A stretch of DNA of 64,000 nt from NCBI RefSeq assembly GCF_026153205.1, contig NZ_JAPFBW010000012.1:1-64000 (forward strand), in the 5' to 3' direction. Position 1 is the first letter of the stretch. Every line of letters starts with the position of its first letter. Of the stretch, positions 10,404-21,050 are shown in pieces. The notes beneath the pieces are model-generated. The model did no database searches. It had not been told where the DNA came from and worked only from the letters and a program-made list of their open reading frames with translations. Source of the DNA: Aquabacterium sp. A7-Y (lineage in GTDB: Bacteria > Pseudomonadota > Gammaproteobacteria > Burkholderiales > Burkholderiaceae_C). The position numbers and the translations under genes were made by a program.

Positions 10404-10457
10404 CGCTGTGGCGAACTGAAACAGCGCCGCACGCCGCTGTGCCAGAGCGCGGCAGCG
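10404..10457 (+). promoter_or_regulatory. Two repeated dyads, probable upstream activator sites for the AcoR-type activator
   Basis: CGCTGT-N11-ACAGCG (10404-10426) and CGCTGT-N11-GCAGCG (10435-10457) are near-identical inverted repeats. Their start positions are 31 bp apart, about three helical turns, so they lie on the same face. They sit about 85-135 bp before a sigma-54 promoter, where enhancer-binding proteins usually bind. Activator identity is inferred from the acoR-like gene downstream. Confidence 0.65.
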
Positions 10458-10539
10458 CCGGTCCCGGCCCCTGGTGTTTGCCCTGGCTCCAGCCCCGGAA
10501 AGGCCCAACCCGGCGCGCCGAAACGCCGCGGCCGCCTCC

Positions 10540-10555
10540 TGGCACACCGCTCGCA
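10540..10555 (+). promoter_or_regulatory. Sigma-54 (-24/-12) promoter of the aldehyde dehydrogenase operon
   Basis: TGGCAC-ACCGC-TCGCA fits the RpoN consensus TGGCAC-N5-TTGCA with one mismatch, keeping the essential GG and GC dinucleotides 10 bases apart. It lies 82 bases before the ATG and downstream of the paired dyads. The downstream gene encodes a sigma-54 activator, which supports the call. Confidence 0.7.
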
Positions 10556-10637
10556 ATAGTCTTCCTCGACGGCCCGGCCGCTCGCGTCCGGGCTGCGCAC
10601 CGGGGCCACCCGCCCCTATCCCTTTCGAGGAGACACC

Positions 10638-12158
<1,521 letters not shown>

Positions 12159-12172
12159 GGGTCCTGGGCGCT

Positions 12173-12202
12173 GCCGCGGCACCCCACGCCGGGTGCCGCG
12201 GC
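12173..12202 (+). terminator. Strong hairpin between the ALDH and DUF779 genes
   Basis: A 12-bp perfect GC stem (12173-12184 with 12191-12202) has a six-base loop (CACGCC). It lies in the 64-bp gap inside the operon, with no T-run. It may be a partial terminator or a 3'-stabilising hairpin that sets unequal expression of the two genes. Confidence 0.45.
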
Positions 12203-12222
12203 CTGCCCCGAAAGGAAACAGG

Positions 12223-12606
12223 ATGAGCCGTTTCGAAGAGGTCCCGCAAGTCACCGCCAGCACCGCCGCGCTGGCGCTCATCGGCCGTCTGGCGCAGCAG
12301 CACGGCGAGCTGATGTTCCACCAGTCGGGCGGCTGCTGCGACGGCAGCGCGCCGATGTGCTACCCGGCCGGCGAGTTCCAGCTCGGCGACCGGGACCGGC
12401 TGCTCGGCCGCATCGGCGGCATGCCCTTCTACATCAGCGAGGCCCAGTACGAGTACTGGCGCCACACCCAGCTGATCATCGACGTGGTGCCGGGCCGCGG
12501 CGGCATGTTCTCGCTGGAAGGTCCGCTGGGCCTGCGTTTCCTGACCCGCTCGCGCCTCTATGACGAGGCCGAGCTGCAGTGGCTCGCCGATCACGGCCGG
12601 CTCTGA
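12223..12606 (+). CDS. DUF779 domain-containing protein
   Basis: Small protein of 127 aa, DUF779 over its full length. The conserved core is HQSGGCCDGSAPMCYPAGEF, with a GCC-D-S-P-MC cysteine cluster, followed by YEYWRHTQLIIDVVPGRGGMFSLEGPLGLRF. The cysteines suggest metal or iron-sulphur binding, but no activity is known. The start at 12223 is chosen because AAAGGAAACAGG lies just upstream; an earlier in-frame GTG lacks such a site. DUF779 genes very often follow AcoD-type aldehyde dehydrogenases, as here, which points to a supporting role for that enzyme. Confidence 0.88.
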   Translation: MSRFEEVPQVTASTAALALIGRLAQQHGELMFHQSGGCCDGSAPMCYPAGEFQLGDRDRLLGRIGGMPFYISEAQYEYWRHTQLIIDVVPGRGGMFSLEGPLGLRFLTRSRLYDEAELQWLADHGRL

Positions 12607-12609
12607 CAC

Positions 12610-12632
12610 CCCGCCCGCCCACCGCGGGCGGG
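12610..12632 (+). terminator. Hairpin after the DUF779 gene
   Basis: CCCGCCCGC (12610-12618) pairs with GCGGGCGGG (12624-12632) around a CCACC loop, directly after the DUF779 stop. It probably ends the ALDH-DUF779 transcript. A T-run is missing. Confidence 0.5.
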
Positions 12633-12705
12633 CCCTCTCCCCCGCTCGGATCGTGCCGCCCCGGTACAGCGCTCGGGGATCACCCTGAGCAGCACTGCAC
12701 GCTTG

Positions 12706-12723
12706 TGTGTCAGAACGGGACAG
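12706..12723 (+). promoter_or_regulatory. Third copy of the activator-like dyad, upstream of the acoR-like gene
   Basis: TGTG-N10-ACAG here matches the half-sites of the two dyads at 10404-10457 (TGTG-N10-ACAG and TGTG-N10-GCAG). The spacer TCAGAACGGG resembles CCAGAGCGCG of the second dyad. It lies 150 bp before the activator ATG, which suggests autoregulation. No convincing promoter was found between it and the gene. Confidence 0.4.
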
Positions 12724-12872
12724 CCCTGCTCCTGTTCGGGAAACAAAACTTTCATCGCTGGATTTGCACCGCCTTTGTGCCTAGCATGGGGACGCCGCGC
12801 GCCCGCCGACACGCCGGCGGGACCCACAGTCAGGAGACGCCGCGCAAGCGGAACCACAAGGAGAGGCCGAAG

Positions 12873-14933
<2,061 letters not shown>

Positions 14934-14935
14934 TC

Positions 14936-14959
14936 CGCTGAGCTCCGTTCAGCTCAGCG
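14936..14959. terminator. Convergent hairpin between acoR and the DUF1287 gene
   Basis: CGCTGAGCT (14936-14944) pairs with AGCTCAGCG (14951-14959) around a CCGTTC loop. It follows the acoR stop and includes the stop of the opposing gene, so it can serve both strands. No T-run. Confidence 0.45.
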
Positions 14960-15607
14960 CCGGGCCGGCAGGCCGCGGTAGTGGCCCGTGATCGGGTAGG
15001 CGAACAACACGTCCTCCTCCTGCGTGCCGCGGCCGATGTTGTGCAGGACGAGGGGCCGCCCCGCCACCGAGCGCGACGAGACGATGCCGATGTGCGGCAG
15101 CCGGCCGGGCAGCTCCCAGGTGACCAGGTCGCCGGCCTGGTAGTCGCCAGGGTCGCCGCTGACCGGCAAGGCGTAACCCTGGCGCCGGAAAAAGACCTGC
15201 AGATTGGGCACGCGCCGGTGGTCGATGTTCGGGTCGGGACGTCGCAGGCCCCAACGGCGCGGATAGGCGCTCCAGTTCACCGACATGTCCTCGTGCACCA
15301 GGCGCTGCAGGTCCACCCCGAGCCGGCGGTAGGCGCGCACCACCACGTCGGTGCAGACACCGGTGTGATCCGGCACGTCGCCGCCGGGATAGGCGAGGCG
15401 GCGGTAGCTGCCGTCGTAGTGGGTGGTGACGCCGATCTGGCGGCGCGCCGCCTCGACCAGGCGCTCAGGGCCGGTGTCGGCCGCCGCCGGGCCGGCCAGG
15501 CAGCCGGCGATCAGGCACGCCGCCGCCCATGCTGTCGCGCGGCGGCCGCGTTCAGCGCCGGACCGCGGGGCGCGGAAGCGGCTGGCACGGAAGATCGAAG
15601 TCCACAT
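14954..15607 (-). CDS. DUF1287 domain protein, exported, NlpC/P60-like fold
   Basis: Exported protein of 217 aa with a signal peptide ending near LIAGCLAGPAAA. The mature part is a DUF1287 domain: ARRQIGVTTHYDGSYRRLAYPGG, then the conserved GVCTDVVVRAYRRLGVDLQ with a candidate catalytic Cys, HEDMSVNWSAYPRRWG, PNIDHRRVPNLQVFF and a His in RLPHIGIVS. The family is distantly related to NlpC/P60 amidases, so a role in cell-wall processing is plausible but unproved. Its 5' end overlaps the 3' end of the murein endopeptidase gene by 56 bases, so the two are probably co-expressed. Confidence 0.8.
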   Translation of the reverse strand: MWTSIFRASRFRAPRSGAERGRRATAWAAACLIAGCLAGPAAADTGPERLVEAARRQIGVTTHYDGSYRRLAYPGGDVPDHTGVCTDVVVRAYRRLGVDLQRLVHEDMSVNWSAYPRRWGLRRPDPNIDHRRVPNLQVFFRRQGYALPVSGDPGDYQAGDLVTWELPGRLPHIGIVSSRSVAGRPLVLHNIGRGTQEEDVLFAYPITGHYRGLPARR

Positions 15608-16292
15608 GGTAGTGCTCGTCGTGTCGCACCCAGGCAGGGCGCTGCATGAAGTTGAGCCGCGTCCGCAGTTCAGCGCCGCGCGGCGTCGCGAACAAATGCG
15701 GCAGATAGGCGGGGTCGAGGATCACCAGGGCCAGGCGCATGCCCTGCTGCGTGGCCGCCAGGTGCAAGCGGTGCAAGTGCTCGGCCAGTGCTGCGAAGTC
15801 GATCTGCAGCTCGCCGTGCCGACCCTCGGCGTCGAACTCGAGGTCGTAGCCGAAGCGTGTCGAGACCTCGGTGGGCAGGAAAACCGCGCGCCCGGCCGCG
15901 TCCCGCACCGGCACGAAAAAGTCGACCGACAGGCCGTTCTGGTGGGTCCGGTGCGGGCGGAAGGGCCCGCCGCCGGCAGCGCCGGTCTCACCGTAGACAA
16001 AACGCAGCGAGGCATCCTCGGCCTGCAGGGCGGCATACGCTGCTGTCACGACCTCGGCCACCCGGGCGTGCACATAGGTGCGTCCGGCCGGCCCTGCGAG
16101 CGGGCTGTAGGCCTGGAAGTTGGGGCCGCGGGCCGGCAGCTGCACGCCGCCTTCCAGCCGTCCGCGTGCGACGCTGCCGAAACACCGGCTGCCTTCGGCC
16201 CACGCCGGCACGCCGAGGGCCAGCCCCAGCATCAGGCACAGGGCCGCGATGCCGCAGGGCCCCGAGCGTCGAGACGCCGGCCCCGGTCTCAA
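15552..16292 (-). CDS. mepA: Penicillin-insensitive murein endopeptidase (MepA-like, peptidase M74)
   Basis: Predicted periplasmic zinc peptidase of 246 aa that cuts peptide cross-links in peptidoglycan. A signal peptide ends near LALGVPAWA. LAS-type zinc-site motifs are visible: HRTHQNGLSVDFFVPV (His and Asp ligands) and WVRHDEHYHVDFDLPC near the C-terminus (H-x-H motif). It is distant from E. coli MepA, so the exact specificity is unsure. The start is a TTG at 16292 that overlaps the stop of the carbonic-anhydrase gene (TTGA), which gives a full signal peptide and suggests translational coupling. Its end overlaps the DUF1287 gene by 56 bases. Confidence 0.78.
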   Translation of the reverse strand: MRPGPASRRSGPCGIAALCLMLGLALGVPAWAEGSRCFGSVARGRLEGGVQLPARGPNFQAYSPLAGPAGRTYVHARVAEVVTAAYAALQAEDASLRFVYGETGAAGGGPFRPHRTHQNGLSVDFFVPVRDAAGRAVFLPTEVSTRFGYDLEFDAEGRHGELQIDFAALAEHLHRLHLAATQQGMRLALVILDPAYLPHLFATPRGAELRTRLNFMQRPAWVRHDEHYHVDFDLPCQPLPRPAVRR

Positions 16293-16897
16293 GCGATGTC
16301 GCCTTGGATTTCGCGAGCGCTGCCGTGGGACGCCAGCGCCTCGGACAAACCGCGCGTGATCTTCACCATGTCGGCATCGGCACGCTGCAAGCCGTAGACC
16401 GTGAGCGGGAAGTCCAGCGGCTGCTGCAGGGCCCAGATCTGCTCGTGCTGGTCGGGTGGCAGCAGGCGAGCCGGGTCACCCACCGCGACCCAGCCGATGG
16501 GCACGTTCTCGCCCGGCGCCAACCGGCTCCGGAGATGCACCACCGCCCCGATGCGCACCTCGCAGCCGCGCGCGAGGTGGGCTGCATGGAACACCGAGGC
16601 GCCGGTCGCGATGAACACCTGGTCTTCAACGGTGCAGCCGACGACATGCGTGTTCGGGCCGACCAGGCAATGGTCGCCCATCATGAGCGAGTGCCGGGCG
16701 GTGCTGCGCAGCACCGCGTTTTCCATCACGATGCAGTCGCGGCCCAGCTCGATGGAGCCGCCTTCGGCGATCACCTGCGCGCCGTAGAGGATGCGGCAGC
16801 CGGGGCCGATGACCACATCGCCACAGATGCAGGCATTGGGGGCGACCCAGGCGGTCGGGTCGATGCGCGGGGAGTGTCCTGCGTGACTGACAAGCAT
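16289..16897 (-). CDS. Gamma-carbonic anhydrase-like hexapeptide-repeat protein
   Basis: Cytosolic left-handed beta-helix protein of 202 aa. Hexapeptide repeats run from ~12 to ~150 (IDPTAWVAPNACICGDVVIG, IELGRDCIVMENAVLRS, CTVEDQVFIATGASVFHAAH). The histidines in ARHSLMMGDHCLVGPNTH and FHAAH are placed like the zinc ligands of gamma-class anhydrases. Many such proteins have weak or no carbonic anhydrase activity, so the function is provisional. The ATG at 16897 is the only plausible start in this frame. It overlaps the mepA start and leads a three-gene minus-strand cluster. Confidence 0.78.
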   Translation of the reverse strand: MLVSHAGHSPRIDPTAWVAPNACICGDVVIGPGCRILYGAQVIAEGGSIELGRDCIVMENAVLRSTARHSLMMGDHCLVGPNTHVVGCTVEDQVFIATGASVFHAAHLARGCEVRIGAVVHLRSRLAPGENVPIGWVAVGDPARLLPPDQHEQIWALQQPLDFPLTVYGLQRADADMVKITRGLSEALASHGSAREIQGDIA

Positions 16898-16970
16898 GCG
16901 GCGGCTTTCGAGGTGAAGGAAAAAGATCGCCGCAGCATAGCCGAGCCCGCCCTGCTCGGCCCCCCCCGGC

Positions 16971-17564
16971 TCAGAGGTGCCGTTCCACCGTGGCGCGCAC
17001 CTCCGCCAGCCAGGAGGCGCGCAGCTCGGGCGTGCTGCTGGAGACCGGGCCGAACACGCGGCGCTCGAAGCCGGGTACCCCGCACAAGCCGAACACACAG
17101 TGCTTCCACAAGCCTTCGAGCGGATTGCCGAACACGGCCACCTCACGCGCCCAGGGCGTGTTGGAGGTATTGAAGACCAGGGCGACGCGGGCCCGCAGCA
17201 AGCCGACCGGCTCGCCCTCCGGGCAGACGCCCGGGGGATAGTCATAGGCCAGGCCGGGCCGGAAACAGCGGTCGATCCACCCCTTCAGAATGGCCGGTGG
17301 CTGGCCCCACCAGTTGGGGTGGAAGACCAGCACCAGGTCGGCCACCGCGAGGTCGCGGCAGTGGGCCTCGACCAGCTCGTCTGACGAGTCGCGGTTGCCC
17401 GCTTCCCCGGTCGGCTGGACCGGATCGAAACCCTCGGCATGCAGGTCGTGCCACAACACCTCGTAGCCCTGCTCGGCGAGCAGGGCCACCGCCTCGCGCG
17501 ACATGGCATGGCTCAGGCTGTGCGGCGAGGGATGGGCAACGATGACCAGTGCGTGTCGGGACAT
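16971..17564 (-). CDS. NAD(P)H dehydrogenase (quinone), flavodoxin-like fold
   Basis: Cytosolic flavoprotein of 197 aa resembling NQO/KefF/MdaB reductases. It opens ALVIVAHPSPHSLSHAM (phosphate-binding loop of the flavodoxin-like fold), contains VADLVLVFHPNWWGQPPAILKGWIDRCF, the most typical family motif, and VALVFNTSNTPWARE. It probably reduces quinones or other electrophiles with NAD(P)H and protects against redox stress. KefF partners potassium-efflux channels, but no kefC is next to it. It stands alone, 73 bp upstream of the carbonic anhydrase on the same strand. Confidence 0.85.
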   Translation of the reverse strand: MSRHALVIVAHPSPHSLSHAMSREAVALLAEQGYEVLWHDLHAEGFDPVQPTGEAGNRDSSDELVEAHCRDLAVADLVLVFHPNWWGQPPAILKGWIDRCFRPGLAYDYPPGVCPEGEPVGLLRARVALVFNTSNTPWAREVAVFGNPLEGLWKHCVFGLCGVPGFERRVFGPVSSSTPELRASWLAEVRATVERHL

Positions 17565-17650
17565 GCGGACATTCTGTGGCGACGGCGGCGTCCCCGCAGC
17601 GGGGGATTACACCCGGGCCGGGACACCGCGCCCGGGAGGACAGGGCCGTC

Positions 17651-18160
17651 TCAGGACGCGTAGCCGATGTAGGGCACGCGGCCGCACCAGAAGTCGTTCA
17701 GGCTCTGCCACCAGCGGCGACCTTGGTCGCCGAGCTTGGCACGCAAGTCTTCCGGATCGGCGCCGTCGGCCGACCAGACGTTCTGCAGACCTTCGAGAAC
17801 GCCGATCGCAATGAACTCGCGCACTTCCTCGGATCCGTGCTGGAGCACCCGCTCGATGCAGGCGGCCACCTGGGGGAAGCAGGCGAGGTCGTCGGCCTTG
17901 TGCAGCGAGAGCAGGTGGTGGGCAAAGGCGGTCGCGGCGATGTAGAGCAGGCTGGCGCCGTTGACCTGCTGGTGCTCGCGCCATTCGGCGGCGAAAGAGG
18001 GGCAGGCCTGGGCCAGCAGCGCCATGACCTGCTCCGGCTCGGACACGCCCGACGCGAGGACGCCGAAGTCGGAGTCCGAGGCGTCAGGACGCTCGTGGAC
18101 GAGCGGGGCGACACGGTGAGCACGCTGCGGAAGATGTTGAACTGCTTGTGTCATACGCAT
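17651..18160 (-). CDS. Hypothetical protein
   Basis: Unrecognised soluble protein of 169 aa. An N-terminal stretch of ~45 residues looks disordered (HERPDASDSDFG). The rest looks all-helical and fairly regular: VMALLAQACPSFAAEWREHQ, TAFAHHLLSLHKADD, then VREFIAIGVLEGLQNVW. The arrangement resembles small SUKH- or immunity-type proteins, but this is only an impression. The ATG at 18160 has an AAAGGATCAC ribosome site. It stands alone, with no toxin gene beside it. Confidence 0.6.
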   Translation of the reverse strand: MRMTQAVQHLPQRAHRVAPLVHERPDASDSDFGVLASGVSEPEQVMALLAQACPSFAAEWREHQQVNGASLLYIAATAFAHHLLSLHKADDLACFPQVAACIERVLQHGSEEVREFIAIGVLEGLQNVWSADGADPEDLRAKLGDQGRRWWQSLNDFWCGRVPYIGYAS

Positions 18161-18285
18161 GTGATCCTTTCACAGGTTCATCATGCACTTGCGCATTCTC
18201 AAGTCACCGCCGCGGCACCTTTCGCTTCCATCTTTTACAGAGTTGTATCCCTCAGCCGGTACGCCGGGTAGGCCGGCACTTCGCG

Positions 18286-18648
18286 TCAATCCATCGCGAC
18301 ACCGGGCGTCTGGCGCACCGGGATGCCGGCGAGGTCGACGTCCTCCAGGCAGAAGACGTTGATGCCCAGGTGGTCGGGCGTGACGCGCTTGCGATGGAAG
18401 GGATAGATGCCGCAGGTGCCGCAGAAGTAGTGGCGGGCGGTGTGCGTGTGGAAGCGGTATTCGCGCAGCGCCTGCTCGCCGGCCAACAAGCGGAAGCGAC
18501 TCTCGTGCACCTTGACCATCAAGGCATTCTTGCGACGGCAGATCGAGCAGTCGCACGTCGTCAGTTCGGGAAAGTCCGTCTCGATCTCGAAGCGGACCGC
18601 GCCGCAATGGCAGCTGCCACGGCAGGTTTGCAAAAGGCGATCACTCAT
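18286..18648 (-). CDS. GFA family (glutathione-dependent formaldehyde-activating-like) protein
   Basis: Small zinc protein of 120 aa with the full GFA cysteine pattern: CRGSCHCGAVRFEIE, CDCSICRRKNA and YFCGTCGIYPFHRKR. These cysteines bind two zincs in GFA proteins. The name comes from a formaldehyde-glutathione enzyme, but most members have unknown substrates. The ATG at 18648 lies inside the end of the GNAT gene (eight-base overlap), so the two are probably translated in series; the longer frame upstream is the antisense of other coding sequence. Confidence 0.85.
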   Translation of the reverse strand: MSDRLLQTCRGSCHCGAVRFEIETDFPELTTCDCSICRRKNALMVKVHESRFRLLAGEQALREYRFHTHTARHYFCGTCGIYPFHRKRVTPDHLGINVFCLEDVDLAGIPVRQTPGVAMD

Positions 18649-19168
18649 GCACCGACTCCCCCGGCCAGGCAGGGACCGCCTGCAGTGGCAGCGCCATGGT
18701 CTGAACGATGACCGACGGATGGCTCTCCAGCGGACGGCGCTCCGGCAGGAAGCCGAATCCTTGTCCGAGGTAGAACCGGCTGGCACGCCGGTTCTCGGGC
18801 GAGACCGACAGGACCACACGACGATGTCCGAGCGAGCGTGCGTGGTCAAGCACCTGCCGCACCAGCGCTGCCGCGACGCCGCTGCCGCGGGCGGCGGGTT
18901 CAACCCACATCGAGATCAATTCGCAGTCCCCGCCAGTCACCACCCCGCCGACCAGGCCGACGGGTCGCGCACCCTCGCCCGGTCCCTCGAACGCCAGCCA
19001 GAACCAGGGACTGGTGGTGGCCGATGCCCGCTCGCGCCACTGCGCCTCGCTGAAGCCGAGGGCGTCGATGTGGCGGAGCCCGAAGGCCTCGGGCGCATCC
19101 TCGAGCGATCGCAGCCGGATGGCCCGGAGTGCGCTCCAGTCGCTCTCGGAAGTGGGTCGGATCATCAT
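18641..19168 (-). CDS. GNAT family N-acetyltransferase
   Basis: Acetyl-CoA-dependent acetyltransferase of 175 aa. It begins MIRPTSESDWSALRAIRLRSLEDAPEAFG, as in RimI-like GNATs. The acetyl-CoA loop is SMWVEPAARGSGVAAALVRQV, with VVLSVSPENRRASRFYLGQGFGF as motif B. The substrate is unknown; SLEDAPEAFG is seen in acetyltransferases acting on small amines or antibiotics. An in-frame ATG at 19204 would add 12 residues, but the 19168 start matches the family N-terminus. The next gene (GFA) overlaps its stop. Confidence 0.85.
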   Translation of the reverse strand: MMIRPTSESDWSALRAIRLRSLEDAPEAFGLRHIDALGFSEAQWRERASATTSPWFWLAFEGPGEGARPVGLVGGVVTGGDCELISMWVEPAARGSGVAAALVRQVLDHARSLGHRRVVLSVSPENRRASRFYLGQGFGFLPERRPLESHPSVIVQTMALPLQAVPAWPGESVHE

Positions 19169-19200
19169 GCCGGCGATTGAAGCGGAGCCGGTCGGACCCG

Positions 19201-19680
19201 TCAAGGTGCCGCCTTCGGCGCCCCCATCAAGTCGACGATGCGCGCGGCGACCGAGCCGCCCCCGACCTCCAGCACCGCCACGCTGACCGGCAGCTTGAAG
19301 CGGCGCGGCCCGGCGCTGCCGGGGTTGACGTAGAGCACGCCGTCGCGCTCCTGCACCAGCGGCTTGTGTGAATGCCCCGAGACGACCACCGCAATGCCCT
19401 CCGCGGCCGGGTCGATCGACAGCTCGGCGAGGTCGTGGATCGCCAACAGCACCAGCGCGCCCAATGCCAGTCGCGCCGTCTCGGGCAGGGCTTCGGCCCA
19501 GGGCCCGTGGTCGTTGTTGCCGCGCACCGCCGTGACGGGCGCCAGCCTGGCGAGTTGTTCGAGGATGCCGGCATGGCCGATGTCACCGCCGTGCACGATG
19601 TGGCTGCACCCCTGCAGCGCGGCCAGCGTTTCGGGGCGCAGCAGGCCGTGGGTGTCGGAAATGAGGCCGATGCGTGTCAT
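19201..19680 (-). CDS. YfcE-type metallophosphoesterase
   Basis: Binuclear-metal phosphodiesterase of 159 aa. It contains every calcineurin-like motif: ISDTHG, HGGDIGH, RGNNDHGP, and GHSHKP near the C-terminus, followed by NPGSAGPRRF. YfcE-type enzymes hydrolyse simple phosphodiesters in vitro, and their natural substrate is unknown. The stop lies 32 bp upstream of the GNAT start on the same strand. Its 5' end faces the dinB regulatory region. Confidence 0.88.
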   Translation of the reverse strand: MTRIGLISDTHGLLRPETLAALQGCSHIVHGGDIGHAGILEQLARLAPVTAVRGNNDHGPWAEALPETARLALGALVLLAIHDLAELSIDPAAEGIAVVVSGHSHKPLVQERDGVLYVNPGSAGPRRFKLPVSVAVLEVGGGSVAARIVDLMGAPKAAP

Positions 19681-19753
19681 GGCGGGATCACCTTAACAGA
19701 GGGCCGCGGGCGACGCGTCGAGACGCTGCAATGTCTGGCACACCGAGCACAGA

Positions 19754-19769
19754 CTGTATGAAAATACAG
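19754..19769 (+). promoter_or_regulatory. LexA (SOS) box upstream of dinB
   Basis: CTGTATGAAAATACAG matches the CTGT-N8-ACAG LexA consensus perfectly, with the AT-rich centre typical of strong boxes. It lies 28 bp before the chosen dinB ATG. The ATG inside the box (MKIQ...) was set aside as a start because it is part of the operator. Confidence 0.85.
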
Positions 19770-19796
19770 GTCTCCCCGGCTCCCCTGCAGTCCCTC

Positions 19797-21017
19797 ATGC
19801 GCCGCTACATTGCCCACCTCGACATGGACGCCTTCTATGCGTCGGTCGAGTTGCTGCGCTACCCCGACCTGCGTGGCCGCCCGGTGGTGATCGGCGGCGG
19901 CCGGCGCCACCAGCCGGTGCAGCGCGAGGACGGCACACGCAGCTACGCGCAGCTGCGCAGCTATGTCGGGCGCGGTGTCATCACCACGGCGACCTACGAG
20001 GCGCGAGCCCTGGGCGTGCACTCCGGCATGGGGCTGATGAAGGCGGCGGCGCTGGCGCCCGAGGCGGTGCTGCTGCCGGTGGACTTCGACGAGTACCGGC
20101 GCTATTCGCGCCTCTTCAAGGCCGCCGTCACCGCGATCGCGCCGCACATGGAGGACCGTGGCATCGACGAGATCTACCTCGACCTCGGCGAGCTGCCCGG
20201 TGTGCGGGACGCGGTCGGCGACGACCCGCTCGGCGGCGTGCGTGCGGTGGCCCAGTCCATCAAGGACGCGGTGCGGGCCGCCACCGGGCTGAGCTGCTCC
20301 ATCGCGGTGACCCCCAACAAGCTGCTGTCCAAGCTGGGCTCCGACCTCGACAAGCCCGACGGCCTGACCCTGGTCACCGAGGCCGACATCCCGACCCGCA
20401 TCTGGCCCTTGCCGGCCAAGCGCATCAACGGCATCGGCCCCAAGGCGAACGAAAAGCTGGCCGCGCTGGGCATCCACACGATCGGCGAGCTGGCGGCGGC
20501 CGACCCGCAGTGGCTGATCGGCCACTTCGGCGCGAGCTACGGCGCCTGGCTCCATGAAGCCGCCCACGGCCGCGACGACCGCGCCGTGGTGACCTACAGC
20601 GAGCCCAAGTCGCTCAGCCGTGAAACCACTTTCGACCGCGACCTGCACGCGCGCCAGGACCGCGAGCAGCTCGGCGCCATCTTCACGCGCCTGTGCGAGC
20701 AGGTGGCCGATGATCTGGTGCGCAAGGGGTATGTCGGCAAGACCATCGGCCTGAAGCTGCGCTACGACAACTTCAAGACGGTCACGCGCGACCTGACCCT
20801 GCCCGGCCCCACGCAAGACCCGCGAGTGATCCGGCAGGCGGCCGGGCAGTGCCTCAAGCGCGTGCCGCTGGAGCGGCGGCTGCGCCTGCTCGGGGTGCGG
20901 GTGGGATCGCTGAGCCGGCCCGGGGCAGCGCCCGAAGGCCCACCGGGCGATGCCGAGGACAGCACGAGCGCCGATGCCCGCGACCCGTCGGTGGCCTATA
21001 CCCTGCCGCTGTTCTGA
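19797..21017 (+). CDS. dinB: DNA polymerase IV (Y family)
   Basis: Error-prone translesion polymerase of 406 aa, made during the SOS response. Fingers and palm motifs include HLDMDAFYASVELLRYPDL, GVHSGMGLMKAAALAPEAVLLP and the catalytic IDEIYLDLGEL. Then come SIAVTPNKLLSKLGSDLDKPDG and GIGPKANEKLAALGIHTIGELA (helix-hairpin-helix), and the little-finger domain ending in VGSLSRPG. An insertion around residues 40-60 (HQPVQREDGTRSYAQLRSYVGRG) is longer than in E. coli DinB. The C-terminus YTLPLF resembles a beta-clamp binding peptide. Regulation by LexA is supported by the box at 19754. Confidence 0.93.
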   Translation: MRRYIAHLDMDAFYASVELLRYPDLRGRPVVIGGGRRHQPVQREDGTRSYAQLRSYVGRGVITTATYEARALGVHSGMGLMKAAALAPEAVLLPVDFDEYRRYSRLFKAAVTAIAPHMEDRGIDEIYLDLGELPGVRDAVGDDPLGGVRAVAQSIKDAVRAATGLSCSIAVTPNKLLSKLGSDLDKPDGLTLVTEADIPTRIWPLPAKRINGIGPKANEKLAALGIHTIGELAAADPQWLIGHFGASYGAWLHEAAHGRDDRAVVTYSEPKSLSRETTFDRDLHARQDREQLGAIFTRLCEQVADDLVRKGYVGKTIGLKLRYDNFKTVTRDLTLPGPTQDPRVIRQAAGQCLKRVPLERRLRLLGVRVGSLSRPGAAPEGPPGDAEDSTSADARDPSVAYTLPLF

Positions 21018-21050
21018 ACGCCGGGACGGTCCTTCAGCTAGCATCCCGCC

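Noticed and set aside
19773-19796. Longer dinB start (MKIQ or further upstream)
   Set aside because: Its ATG is inside the LexA operator; the MRRYIAHLDMDAF start matches the family.
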